A DNA stretch of 64,000 nt, taken from the NCBI GenBank assembly GCA_024679565.1, contig JAIBDD010000011.1, positions 1 to 64,000 on the forward strand, given 5' to 3'. How positions within the stretch are numbered: the first letter of the stretch is position 1; each line of letters begins with the position of its first letter. This stretch comes from Bacteroidota bacterium. GTDB lineage: Bacteria; Bacteroidota; Bacteroidia; NS11-12g; UBA9320. The translations under genes and the position numbers were made by a program. The notes beneath the pieces were generated by a model. That model had not been told where the DNA came from. It ran no database searches and saw nothing but the letters and a program-made list of their open reading frames with translations. This document shows positions 26,835 through 38,304 of this stretch, piece by piece.

Positions 26835-28580
26835 ATGGATAGTTTTGTTGTATCAGCACGTAAGTATCGACCAGAGTCATTCGACACTGTAGTCGGTCAA
26901 GAACACGTTACAAGAACGCTGATAAATGAAATAAAAAACAATCAACTTGCTCAGGCTTTTTTATTTAATGGTCCTAGAGGTGTTGGTAAAACGACCTGTG
27001 CTAGAATCTTAGCCAAAGAAATCAATAAGGAAAGTATCGAAGATGATTCCTATGATTTTTCGTACAATATTTTTGAGTTAGATGCGGCTTCTAATAATAG
27101 TGTAGAAGACATCAGGCTATTGAACGAACAGGTGCGTATTCCACCTCAAGTTGGGAAGTACAAAGTGTATATTATTGATGAGGTGCACATGTTGTCAACG
27201 GCTGCATTTAATGCGTTTTTGAAAACACTTGAAGAACCCCCTGCGTACGCGATATTCATCTTAGCGACTACAGAAAGACACAAAATATTGCCAACGATCC
27301 TGTCGCGGTGCCAAGTGTTTACTTTTAATAGAATTTCAGTTGAAGATACCATTGCTCATCTTAAAGGAATTGGTGCATCTGAGGATCTAATAATGGAGGA
27401 TGAAGCACTGCATATTATTGCTCAAAAAGCCGATGGTGCTTTGAGAGATGCATTGTCCATATTCGACCAGATGGTGAGTATATCTGGTGATAAGCATGTC
27501 CGTTATGAAGATGTCGTCAAAAACTTAAACGTTCTCGATTACGATTATTATTTTAAGATTACGGACGCTTTCGGTCAACAGAACGTTGGAGATGTTCTCT
27601 TGATTTATGATGAAATATTGTCAAATGGATTTGATGGGCAGATATTCCTAAATGGATTGGCCAACCATTTTCGAGATTTAATGGTCGGTCGCAGTCCAGA
27701 AACCGTAAAATTATTGGATGTACCGCCGCATATCCACCAGCAGTATCTTGATACTTCAGCAAACATGAGTCAAGGATTTTTGGTCAATGCCATAAACATC
27801 GCAAATCAATTTGATTTAGGATATAAAGCGAGCAGAAATCAAAGGTTACATGTTGAGCTTGCTTTGATAAAAATGTGTTACCTGCCAAGCTTAATTGCTG
27901 GCGACGAAAAAAAAAAGTTTAGTCAGTCCATAAACCTCACAAAAGTAGCCTCGGGCGAAATCGCTCCGTCTAAAACGGCTTCTAAAACTATAGAAGAGAA
28001 GGTTGAAGTAGTTGAGCAAACTGAGGATAAGGAAGCCATTGAAGCCGCCCAAATTCAACCAGAAGTGACGCCTGTTAAAGCGGTAATTAAAAAGAAATTA
28101 TCAAATGACGTTGCAAAACTTGGAAACCTAGATGACCTACTAAGTGGTGATATAAAGCCTCAGCATACGGAGGTAAATGAAACAAATAAAGAGAGTCACA
28201 CTGTCGAACATCACGACAAAGAGATTTCTCAATCAGAGTTGGATAAAGCGGTTGAATCCTTTGTGGCAAAATTGAAGTCTGAAGATAGATCTATTCAGCT
28301 TTCTTTATTTTCTTTTATCAAACCAGTAGTACAAGAAAACAATGTTCTTATTGAGTTAATTAAACAACACCGAATACAGTTAGAGGAGGTCAAAGTAGAG
28401 TTCTTACAACATTTGAGAGCGACTATGAATCATCCTGGTCTGTTGGTCGATATTAAAGAAATTAAGAAAAAAGCAGAAGGGACTCGAGCCTACACCGGAC
28501 AAGAAAAGTTTGATGTCATGGCTAAGAAAAATCCTACACTTTTATTGCTTAAAGACAAACTTAACTTAACGATAAAATAG
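26835..28580 (+). CDS. dnaX: DNA polymerase III subunit gamma/tau
   Basis: DnaX is the clamp-loader ATPase of the replisome. The 581-residue protein has the AAA+ core with Walker A GPRGVGKTT (46-54), Walker B IIDEVH (113-118), sensor ATTERHK and the SRC arginine-finger motif. The Cys-rich zinc module usually found between the Walker A helix and the LDAASNNSV strand is missing: residues 61-79 contain no cysteine. The tau C-terminal region (about 370 onward) is acidic and low complexity followed by a conserved helical domain. It runs convergently into the PKD gene with seven bases between stops. Confidence 0.95.
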   Translation: MDSFVVSARKYRPESFDTVVGQEHVTRTLINEIKNNQLAQAFLFNGPRGVGKTTCARILAKEINKESIEDDSYDFSYNIFELDAASNNSVEDIRLLNEQVRIPPQVGKYKVYIIDEVHMLSTAAFNAFLKTLEEPPAYAIFILATTERHKILPTILSRCQVFTFNRISVEDTIAHLKGIGASEDLIMEDEALHIIAQKADGALRDALSIFDQMVSISGDKHVRYEDVVKNLNVLDYDYYFKITDAFGQQNVGDVLLIYDEILSNGFDGQIFLNGLANHFRDLMVGRSPETVKLLDVPPHIHQQYLDTSANMSQGFLVNAINIANQFDLGYKASRNQRLHVELALIKMCYLPSLIAGDEKKKFSQSINLTKVASGEIAPSKTASKTIEEKVEVVEQTEDKEAIEAAQIQPEVTPVKAVIKKKLSNDVAKLGNLDDLLSGDIKPQHTEVNETNKESHTVEHHDKEISQSELDKAVESFVAKLKSEDRSIQLSLFSFIKPVVQENNVLIELIKQHRIQLEEVKVEFLQHLRATMNHPGLLVDIKEIKKKAEGTRAYTGQEKFDVMAKKNPTLLLLKDKLNLTIK

Positions 28581-28587
28581 AACCGGG

Positions 28588-31500
28588 TCAATCGTATATC
28601 ACAGTGATTGTTCCACTGAACTTCTCTTTCTTCCCGTCGTAAATACAAGCTTCTCGAAATCTGAGAATATAGAAATATGTACCGGGGGGGCATGATTTAC
28701 CATTCCCTTGCACTGTGGTGTCCCAATTGAATGGAGAGGAAGCCTCGTAATCTACAGAGCTATAATAAACACGCTCGCCCCAACGGTTAAATATAGACAG
28801 TTCATAGATATCTTCACCTTCCATTTCAACCTCAAAACGGTCGTTTAAACCATCGTTATTGGGTGTAATAATGTTTGGAATCATCATTTTAAATTGATGA
28901 TTACTTTCAACTGTTTGGCAAACTGTATCCCAACAACCTTCAATGCTTTTAGAGTAAAGACATACATCAAATTCTCCCACATCAGGAGCATAATTGTGAG
29001 ACGCAGTGGGTTCAAAAGCGGTATTTCTATAGCCACTTGAAACATGACCAAAATTCCATTCTAATTCGTCATCTAATTTATGATTGGCAGTAAAGTGGAA
29101 GGTTGGACATATGCTGTCTTGACGGAAATCAAAAGATGCGGTGTTCTCAAATATTTCGATAGTCTTTGAAATCGAATCAAAACATTTACGTTGGTATGGT
29201 CCTGATGGCAGGTACGTAGGTCTATAAGTTATTTTCAGTTTACCAGTATCGCCTAATTGAATGGTGTTTGTCGGCTGATTACTTATTATAGAATCCCTTA
29301 GATAATACCATCGATAGGTTTGATAAATAGAGTCTGATTGATCAACTAAGTTTAGGGAAGTCCCTTTACATAAAGGTCCTTCTGTCGTAAAGTCAACATT
29401 GGGGGTAGGGAGAATAACGACCCGTCTTATTTCATGTACTACGGCATTTGTGTCCGGGAATGTTGAATTGCAGTAGTAAATGTTGTTGCCATTATCTGGG
29501 TTTACGACACTATCTCCAGCATATAAATAGATGTAATAAGTGCCGGGGTTGGTGTATGTAAAGGAAACGTTTGAATCAGATTTAGTACTTAACGTGTTAG
29601 AATTGGAACTTGTGTCTCCAAAATACCAAATATAGTCACTTGCTTTGACCGAGTTGTTTTTAAAAGTAACCGTATGTGGAACACAGGCCACCGTATCAGA
29701 AAGGATGTCAAAATGTGGGATAGGACCATCAATATTAATGGTCAAAAGCGCCGTGTCTGTGCAGCCGACTTTATTTTCAGCAATATGTGTGATAGTGAAA
29801 TTACCGTACGTAGAATAATAGTGGAAGGGGTTCTTCAAAAAGCTTGGTGTTTTATCGTCACCAAAGTCCCAATAATAAGAAACAATTTTGTCGAAGGTAG
29901 AGTCAGCCACTGATGAGGAGTCAAAGAGTTGAAGAATGTCGTCGCACAACAGTTTTTTTGATAAATCTTTTATTCCTGCATCAATGTTTTCTACAACGAC
30001 ATATTGAGTAGAGGTGTCACTGCAACCCGTGCCATCAACAGACGCCATTCGCACACGATAGGTTCCGGGTTTGTTAAATACGTGAACAGGTTCGGTTAGG
30101 TGTTTTCCAAATCCAGCACCGTCGTCGAAATCCCAATATACTTTTTCAGGGCGGCTGGGTTGATTTGGAGGTTCCCATCTCCAATATTGATTGGTGTCTC
30201 CCCAATATATAATGCTGTCTTTGAATTGTACCGCAGCGCCTGGACAAACAGGTTTTGAGTAGTTGAATTTGTTATAGAATCCGATTTTTCTGTCAAAATA
30301 TACTGTGCCAGAGCAACCTGAGTCTGTAGTCATAGTGATGCTGCCACTATAATCACCACTTGTGGTGTACCTATGAGTGAAATCTGCCAGAGTGGTTGAG
30401 TCTTTGTCAACATAGGTTGTGTCAAAGCTGCCGTCTCCCCAATCGTAGTAGATGTCGGTGACATGTTTCTGTTGCGGAACAAAGTAGTTTCCTACCAAGT
30501 CAGAGGGCAAACATCCGTTAAATGATAAATTAGATTCTGGTCTAGGCGCTGGGTTCAACCTAAAATCTTTATGAAACCAAAAAGTATCTGAACACACCCG
30601 ATCTGGTTCAATTGTATAGTCGTTCGTGTCACAAGAATGGTAAACCTTTTCATCTCCAGTAATGGCCACTATGCCCCATGTAATCCAACGAGAAGAATCG
30701 CAGGTGGTTTTGTAAACCCATGGTGATCGGAAGTCACTAAATTTGTTTTTACCGCACATGGAATCATAATTGATTTGGAGGTTGTCGTAACAACCTTCTA
30801 CGTTAAATTCTACCGGTGCTAAAACACAATTATTTCTAGGGTCACTTTCAAAGTCTTCTTTAACTGGTTTCTTGATGACCACATACTCCCTCGAACTATC
30901 TCTACAACCATTGGTGTTATCTACTACGCTAAGCCACACCTCGTCGCACATGGTGCTGTCATACAAGTGCTTTGCATTTTGGTCAGCTGAGAAATTGCAA
31001 TTTTTGTTTTTATTTAAACCTTTCTTTGTATCTGTTGTGCATGGTTCGGCGTTGCTGTCTTGAAATTTCCATAGATAACTAAGGTTGTTTGTTCGGTGCG
31101 TAATACTGGCATCACAGAAGTATACGGTGTCTTTTGGTTCGCATTGTGAGGCATTCAAAATTCGAGCACCCGCTTTAACACCTACCACTTCAATTGAATC
31201 TAATTTGTATGAAGAGCAATCACCTTTTTTAATCCGAATTTCAATATAAAACTTGCCTGGTCTTGGTGGGTAAAAGTTTACAACTCGCTGACCTCCAAAC
31301 ATTTTTACAACGTTCTTAGCTGTGTCTAATGCGGTCCAAAGAAAACTGGCACCAGAAACTCTTGGATGTGCAAATTCGAAATATTGGCCATAACATAAAA
31401 CCGAGTCAGACTTCGAGTGATTGATGTCAACCTTATCCAAACTTACTCCTACAGTTCGCTTAAACCTGGTTTGGCAACCATTTTTGAACGTGAGAATAAG

Positions 31501-32322
31501 AAATACAGTGAAGTTCCCATTTTTCTTAAAGTCATGATAAAATGGGGCGTCGGTAAAAGTCGTTATCGTGTCTTTCTCGCCATCACCATAATCCATTTCG
31601 ACAAGGGCTAGGTCGTCTTTGTTTTTTAACCAATTGGTATCTAGGGTGAACCAATTCTTTTGGAACTCACAGTCGCGAGATTCTCTTCCGGTAAAAAAGG
31701 TGCCTTCAAAATCTTTTAACACCTCAATCTGTAGGGTTCCAATTGTTTCACACCCTTTACTATTTGTGAGTTCAACGTCTATCGTGTATTTTCCAGCCTG
31801 TTGGTAAGTGTAACAAATTTTATCTCCAGTTTTAGGGTTGTTACTGTCGGTTTTGCCACCATCGCCCCATAAAACAATTCGCTTCGTATTGGTAGTTGAA
31901 GTGTTTCCAGAGGTTGAGTTGTCGACTATGCAAATGTTATTTTGCGTTAAGCAAACAATCGAAGTCGGGTCAAGTTTCAATTGAACATCTGGGGGATTGT
32001 AGACATCTATTTGTTTTGTGACTTCGCACGTTGAGCCATTATTTTGGAGAATTGTAGCGGTTACGGTAAATTTTCCCGCACTTGCGTATCTATGGTTAGG
32101 TGTAGTTGTCGTGCTGTTGTTGCCATCACCAAATTTCCATGCTACGCTTGTCACACCGTTAGAGGAGGTCGCTGTAAAGCCAATAATATCGTCAACACAA
32201 GCAAAATCACCTGATTGTATTGTGCATTGTGCAGATGTGATACTGTAGTTTACAATTAGGAGGAAGAGCGCTAGGAATGCTTTCGTTAAATAAGAAATGC
32301 CTGAACGCTCAAGTTTTTTCAA
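28588..32322 (-). CDS. Giant PKD-domain adhesin-like protein with T9SS type B (gliding-associated) sorting domain
   Basis: The 1244-residue protein has a signal peptide (FLALFLLIVNYSITSAQ), then many PKD-type immunoglobulin-like repeats recognised by WKFGDG, WGDGG, YDWGDGS, WDFDDG, YWDFGDD and WYFGDTSS followed by aromatic-rich HxY-T/G strands. The C-terminus is a classic CHU_C/T9SS type B tail: MIPNIITPNNDGLNDRFEV, LSIFNRWGERVYYS and a final strand. Such proteins are exported by the T9SS to the cell surface or medium and may bind polymers or cells. The only plausible start is TTG at 32322 just before the signal sequence. Function beyond adhesion-like architecture is unknown. Confidence 0.88.
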   Translation of the reverse strand: MKKLERSGISYLTKAFLALFLLIVNYSITSAQCTIQSGDFACVDDIIGFTATSSNGVTSVAWKFGDGNNSTTTTPNHRYASAGKFTVTATILQNNGSTCEVTKQIDVYNPPDVQLKLDPTSIVCLTQNNICIVDNSTSGNTSTTNTKRIVLWGDGGKTDSNNPKTGDKICYTYQQAGKYTIDVELTNSKGCETIGTLQIEVLKDFEGTFFTGRESRDCEFQKNWFTLDTNWLKNKDDLALVEMDYGDGEKDTITTFTDAPFYHDFKKNGNFTVFLILTFKNGCQTRFKRTVGVSLDKVDINHSKSDSVLCYGQYFEFAHPRVSGASFLWTALDTAKNVVKMFGGQRVVNFYPPRPGKFYIEIRIKKGDCSSYKLDSIEVVGVKAGARILNASQCEPKDTVYFCDASITHRTNNLSYLWKFQDSNAEPCTTDTKKGLNKNKNCNFSADQNAKHLYDSTMCDEVWLSVVDNTNGCRDSSREYVVIKKPVKEDFESDPRNNCVLAPVEFNVEGCYDNLQINYDSMCGKNKFSDFRSPWVYKTTCDSSRWITWGIVAITGDEKVYHSCDTNDYTIEPDRVCSDTFWFHKDFRLNPAPRPESNLSFNGCLPSDLVGNYFVPQQKHVTDIYYDWGDGSFDTTYVDKDSTTLADFTHRYTTSGDYSGSITMTTDSGCSGTVYFDRKIGFYNKFNYSKPVCPGAAVQFKDSIIYWGDTNQYWRWEPPNQPSRPEKVYWDFDDGAGFGKHLTEPVHVFNKPGTYRVRMASVDGTGCSDTSTQYVVVENIDAGIKDLSKKLLCDDILQLFDSSSVADSTFDKIVSYYWDFGDDKTPSFLKNPFHYYSTYGNFTITHIAENKVGCTDTALLTINIDGPIPHFDILSDTVACVPHTVTFKNNSVKASDYIWYFGDTSSNSNTLSTKSDSNVSFTYTNPGTYYIYLYAGDSVVNPDNGNNIYYCNSTFPDTNAVVHEIRRVVILPTPNVDFTTEGPLCKGTSLNLVDQSDSIYQTYRWYYLRDSIISNQPTNTIQLGDTGKLKITYRPTYLPSGPYQRKCFDSISKTIEIFENTASFDFRQDSICPTFHFTANHKLDDELEWNFGHVSSGYRNTAFEPTASHNYAPDVGEFDVCLYSKSIEGCWDTVCQTVESNHQFKMMIPNIITPNNDGLNDRFEVEMEGEDIYELSIFNRWGERVYYSSVDYEASSPFNWDTTVQGNGKSCPPGTYFYILRFREACIYDGKKEKFSGTITVIYD

Positions 32323-32437
32323 GGATAATCAATTAGTTGTCACAAGATATTTGCAACATAATGGAATACCAAATCTGATTGTAAGGTTGACAGTAATTTG
32401 ATATTTGGTCGCTACACGAATTAAAACACAAGAGTGC

Positions 32438-34843
<2,406 letters not shown>

Positions 34844-34858
34844 GTTTTTATGTTTGTG

Positions 34859-34889
34859 CAAAGGTAACATAGCTCGGTTTTTTGCAAAA
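34859..34889 (-). promoter_or_regulatory. Promoter of carA-eno
   Basis: On the minus strand TTTTG (34889-34885) and TACCTTTG (34866-34859) are 18 bases apart, matching the Bacteroidota -33/-7 layout. The -7 box ends 15 bases before the GTG at 34843. Confidence 0.75.
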
Positions 34890-34909
34890 TTATGTTGAAA
34901 AGTTGCGTC

Positions 34910-36214
34910 TTATTTATGATTAACCCAGCCAGCCAGATATTTTATCACATCCAAACTTGGATGTCCTGGAATGTAATATTCATTTGGAGTGGAGGGTGCA
35001 CTACCCCAGATAAGTTGATGATTTACACCAGGTATAAGGTAGAAATCAACATGACTTTCATGTTGGAGTATATCTTGGTACTTTATAAACTCTGTCTGAT
35101 AACGTACTTGGTAATCACGATCTCCTTGGGTCACTAACACACGACAGTCTAATTGTTTAATCATGTCAGCAGGGTCATACCTTGATAAATCTCTGAAGTA
35201 GTGTAACATCTGGTCGTTACCCATTACACTGAGCTTACTGACCGTTGATTTCTCTTTGTTTATGAATTTAACTTCCTCTTTGGTCGTTTCAATCAACTTG
35301 GTTTCTTTTTTGGTCAGCTTACCATCAAGGCCAAGCAAGAACGCATATTGCTCAGGTATGATTTCATAAAGCGGTCTATATGGGCCAGCCAACATAATAA
35401 TTCCGGCAACATCCGATTTATTTGCGATTCTGGGACTGGCATAAGCACCTAAGCTATGCCCTAACACATACACTGCTGATGAATCCAAAAATGGATATGA
35501 TTTGGCTAAATTGACCGCAGTAACTGCATCAGCAATGGTCTCATCATAAAGCGTAAAAGAATCAATTCCGGTTAATTGTTTTTGATACACAAGGGTTCGT
35601 TTGTCGTATCGAATGGTTGCAATTCCATTAATGGCAAAGCCGTAGGCCAGATCTTGAAATAAGCGGTTTGGGGTGAGTGAACTGCCTTCGTTTCTATCAC
35701 TAGGTCCTGAGCCATGTACCAAAATAACCACAGGACATTGATTGCAACTTTCTGGTAGAAGCAGTTCTCCAGGTAAAGTGAATGTATCTGTTTTTACTTT
35801 GATTCGCTCCTTTCCAAACACACGGTTTTTAGCCCAAGGGGGAGTTTGGTAAGCCAACGCGGTGAAACGTAATCCTGCAATTTCCTTCTTTTCATTGCCG
35901 GTCAAAACCAAATTGAAACTGGCTTTTTCGAAGTGCAAGGGTACTGTGGCAGTTTGCCGATTTTTGGCCGATGAATAGGCAACTTCTCCTACATCCCTAA
36001 GTTTACCATTGTTTTTTTGAATTCCCCGCCATGCGGCGATGAGGTAGATTTTTTTAAAAGACTTTTTTGTTTTTTTGTCAAAGTAACTATGGACCTTACC
36101 CATTTTATTTTGTTCCAGTAGCTGAACAATTTCTTGAGTCATTACTTTGAATTCTTGTGCGGAGCAAACAAAGGTTAAGCAGCACAATGCCAAGAATACA
36201 ATCAGTCTATTCAT
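34910..36214 (-). CDS. Secreted alpha/beta hydrolase with N-terminal DUF3887-like domain
   Basis: The 434-residue protein has a signal peptide (LIVFLALCCLTFVCSAQ), a small DUF3887-like domain (about 25-120) and an alpha/beta-hydrolase fold with the nucleophile in GHSLGA, the acid in TQGDRDYQV and the His in PGVNHQL. The oxyanion HGSGPSDRNE motif is clear. Proteins of this architecture are annotated as dienelactone hydrolase-like or esterases; the substrate is unknown. The start is ATG at 36214 (another in-frame ATG lies two codons upstream). It overlaps the upstream RluA-type gene by eight bases, so they form one operon with hisS. Confidence 0.87.
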   Translation of the reverse strand: MNRLIVFLALCCLTFVCSAQEFKVMTQEIVQLLEQNKMGKVHSYFDKKTKKSFKKIYLIAAWRGIQKNNGKLRDVGEVAYSSAKNRQTATVPLHFEKASFNLVLTGNEKKEIAGLRFTALAYQTPPWAKNRVFGKERIKVKTDTFTLPGELLLPESCNQCPVVILVHGSGPSDRNEGSSLTPNRLFQDLAYGFAINGIATIRYDKRTLVYQKQLTGIDSFTLYDETIADAVTAVNLAKSYPFLDSSAVYVLGHSLGAYASPRIANKSDVAGIIMLAGPYRPLYEIIPEQYAFLLGLDGKLTKKETKLIETTKEEVKFINKEKSTVSKLSVMGNDQMLHYFRDLSRYDPADMIKQLDCRVLVTQGDRDYQVRYQTEFIKYQDILQHESHVDFYLIPGVNHQLIWGSAPSTPNEYYIPGHPSLDVIKYLAGWVNHK

Positions 36215-36926
36215 GATCATATTTTCTAAGCAATTTTAAAAACACCGCCATGTCTTTGGGTAAAGGTGCTTTAAGACTGTAAGGCTTTCCATATAAATCA
36301 AAGTTTACAGATTCTGCATGTAACGCTGTCCGACCAATCATGGGGCGTTGCTCCTCATTTGACGGCGGATTATAGTTCTTTTTAATTGATCTTAGAAATG
36401 GAGGGTCCCCACCATAAATACCATCTCCAGAGATTGAAGCGTTCTGTGTTGCTAAGTGAATGCGGATTTGATGAAGACGACCTGTAACAGGTTTACACTC
36501 AATTAAGCAAAAATGCTTAAAGGTTTCTATTACGCTTAAATCTGTTTCGGCAGGTTTGCCATCTCGCTTATCTACTTTAGCTCGTCCTCTTGAGCTAACA
36601 GATAACGGAGTGTCTACTGTTGTGTTTTTAAAGTAATGACGTCCATCTGAAATAGCCCAGTACGTTTTAACTATTTCTCTTTTTTCGAATTTTATTGACA
36701 TCTCACGATAGGTTTCTGCATCTTTTGCGATAAGCAGGATGCCCGAAGTTTCCTTGTCTAATCTGTGACAGAGCTGTGCTGATTCTATATAGTCTTGAGC
36801 CAAGTGTTGAATGCTTGGCTGATTTCCAATCCGGTCATGTAAACTAGAAATCATTGCTGGTTTATTTATGGCAATAAGGTGTTCATCTTCATGAACGATG
36901 TATGCGGGAAAACGTTTTAGCTTCAT
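36207..36926 (-). CDS. RluA-family pseudouridine synthase without S4 domain
   Basis: The 239-residue protein is a short RluA-type enzyme: it starts directly with the catalytic domain and has no N-terminal S4 domain. The catalytic motif CHRLDKETSGILL carries the essential Asp, and GRLHQIRIHLA and YGGDPPFL are conserved downstream. Its RNA target (tRNA or rRNA) cannot be told from sequence. It overlaps hisS by four bases on one side and the hydrolase gene on the other. Confidence 0.88.
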   Translation of the reverse strand: MKLKRFPAYIVHEDEHLIAINKPAMISSLHDRIGNQPSIQHLAQDYIESAQLCHRLDKETSGILLIAKDAETYREMSIKFEKREIVKTYWAISDGRHYFKNTTVDTPLSVSSRGRAKVDKRDGKPAETDLSVIETFKHFCLIECKPVTGRLHQIRIHLATQNASISGDGIYGGDPPFLRSIKKNYNPPSNEEQRPMIGRTALHAESVNFDLYGKPYSLKAPLPKDMAVFLKLLRKYDHE

Positions 36927-38275
36927 GAAAACCTTGCTATCATATCTGTTAAACTTAATTTTTCTTGTTCACCAGTCTGCATGTTTTTAAGTTGAACAGA
37001 TTCGGTTTCAATTTCATTGTCACCAACAACTGCGACCCATTTGTATCCACATTTATTGGCGTAGTCGAATTGTTTGTTAATCTTTTTAAGATCAGGATAC
37101 ACAACGGTTGGAATTTGATTGACTCTTAATTTGAGCGCACAGGCTAGTGCATACTTTCTTGCTACTTCATCGAAATGGCAAAACAGTACCTTGTTGTGCG
37201 TGTAGGATTCTTCAAACGAACCTTGGTTTGAAAGAATATCATAAATCCGGTCAAGGCCGAACGATATGCCAACACCAGATACATCCTTTAAACCAAAGAC
37301 TCCTGTTAGGTCGTCGTATCTTCCACCTCCAGAAACACTTCCAATGCCACTTTCTTCAATAATGGCTTCAAAAATGCAGCCCGTGTAGTAATCTAAACCT
37401 CTTGCTAAACTGAAATCAAGTACGATGTTAACATGTGAGATGTCGCCATGGTTAAGTACTTGAGTTAGTTCTTCAATACCGAGTGTTTTTTCTTCACAGT
37501 CTACGAGGGACTCTTGCAATTCACCAATTGTCGCCATTGAAAATGGCTTAATGCGCAATAGGGATTTTAAACTGTCTATTTTGTCTGGAGCCAATCCCTT
37601 GTTTGTGAGTTCAGTTGTAACACCTTCCCAACCAATTTTGTCAAGCTTATCGATAGCCACGGTTAAATCGGTAAAAGACCCTTGGAATGCTATTGTTTTA
37701 GCTATCGCTTCGAGTATTTTTCGATGGTTTAGCCGTACCTGATAATCTTTTAAACCAAGGTTGGTAAACACTTGATGGTAGATCTGTATGAAGTCTGCTT
37801 CGCAAACCAAAGATTTTGTTCCGATTACATCTGCATCACATTGCCAAAACTCACGATATCGTCCTTTTTGAGGGCGATCGGCACGCCAAACGGGTTGTAT
37901 TTGATAACGTTTAAAAGGGAAGGTGATGTTGTGTTGATTTTGAACAACGTATCGGGCAAACGGTACAGTCAAGTCATATCTTAAACCTTTATCGGAAATA
38001 GAGGATACCAGTTGATTGGAATTTTTCTCAGCTAAGGCTTGTTCATTGGCCTTAGTCAGGTAATCACCAGAGTTTAATATTTTGAATAAAAGCTTATCAC
38101 CTTCTGCACCATACTTTCCGGTTAAGGTGCTAAGTTGCTCCATCGCTGGCGTTTCTATTGGGTCAAAACCAAATAAAACATAAACATCCTTTATGACATC
38201 AATAATGTGATTTCGTCGATTCATCACCTCAGGAGAGAAGTCACGTGTACCTTTAGGAAGTGAGGCTTTCTGCAT
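36923..38275 (-). CDS. hisS: Histidyl-tRNA synthetase
   Basis: The 450-residue class II synthetase charges tRNA(His). It shows the N-terminal KGTRDF motif, motif 2 (FKRYQIQPVWRADRPQKGRYREFWQCD), the histidine-specific blocks ARGLDYYTGCIFE and SVSGGGRYDDL, and motif 3 (GVGISFGLDRI). The C-terminal anticodon-binding domain is complete. It begins the hisS-rluA-hydrolase cluster on the minus strand; no T-box or other leader is visible in the 29 bases to the next gene. Confidence 0.97.
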   Translation of the reverse strand: MQKASLPKGTRDFSPEVMNRRNHIIDVIKDVYVLFGFDPIETPAMEQLSTLTGKYGAEGDKLLFKILNSGDYLTKANEQALAEKNSNQLVSSISDKGLRYDLTVPFARYVVQNQHNITFPFKRYQIQPVWRADRPQKGRYREFWQCDADVIGTKSLVCEADFIQIYHQVFTNLGLKDYQVRLNHRKILEAIAKTIAFQGSFTDLTVAIDKLDKIGWEGVTTELTNKGLAPDKIDSLKSLLRIKPFSMATIGELQESLVDCEEKTLGIEELTQVLNHGDISHVNIVLDFSLARGLDYYTGCIFEAIIEESGIGSVSGGGRYDDLTGVFGLKDVSGVGISFGLDRIYDILSNQGSFEESYTHNKVLFCHFDEVARKYALACALKLRVNQIPTVVYPDLKKINKQFDYANKCGYKWVAVVGDNEIETESVQLKNMQTGEQEKLSLTDMIARFS

Positions 38276-38304
38276 GACGCAAAAATACTGATTTGGTGAC
38301 TGAA

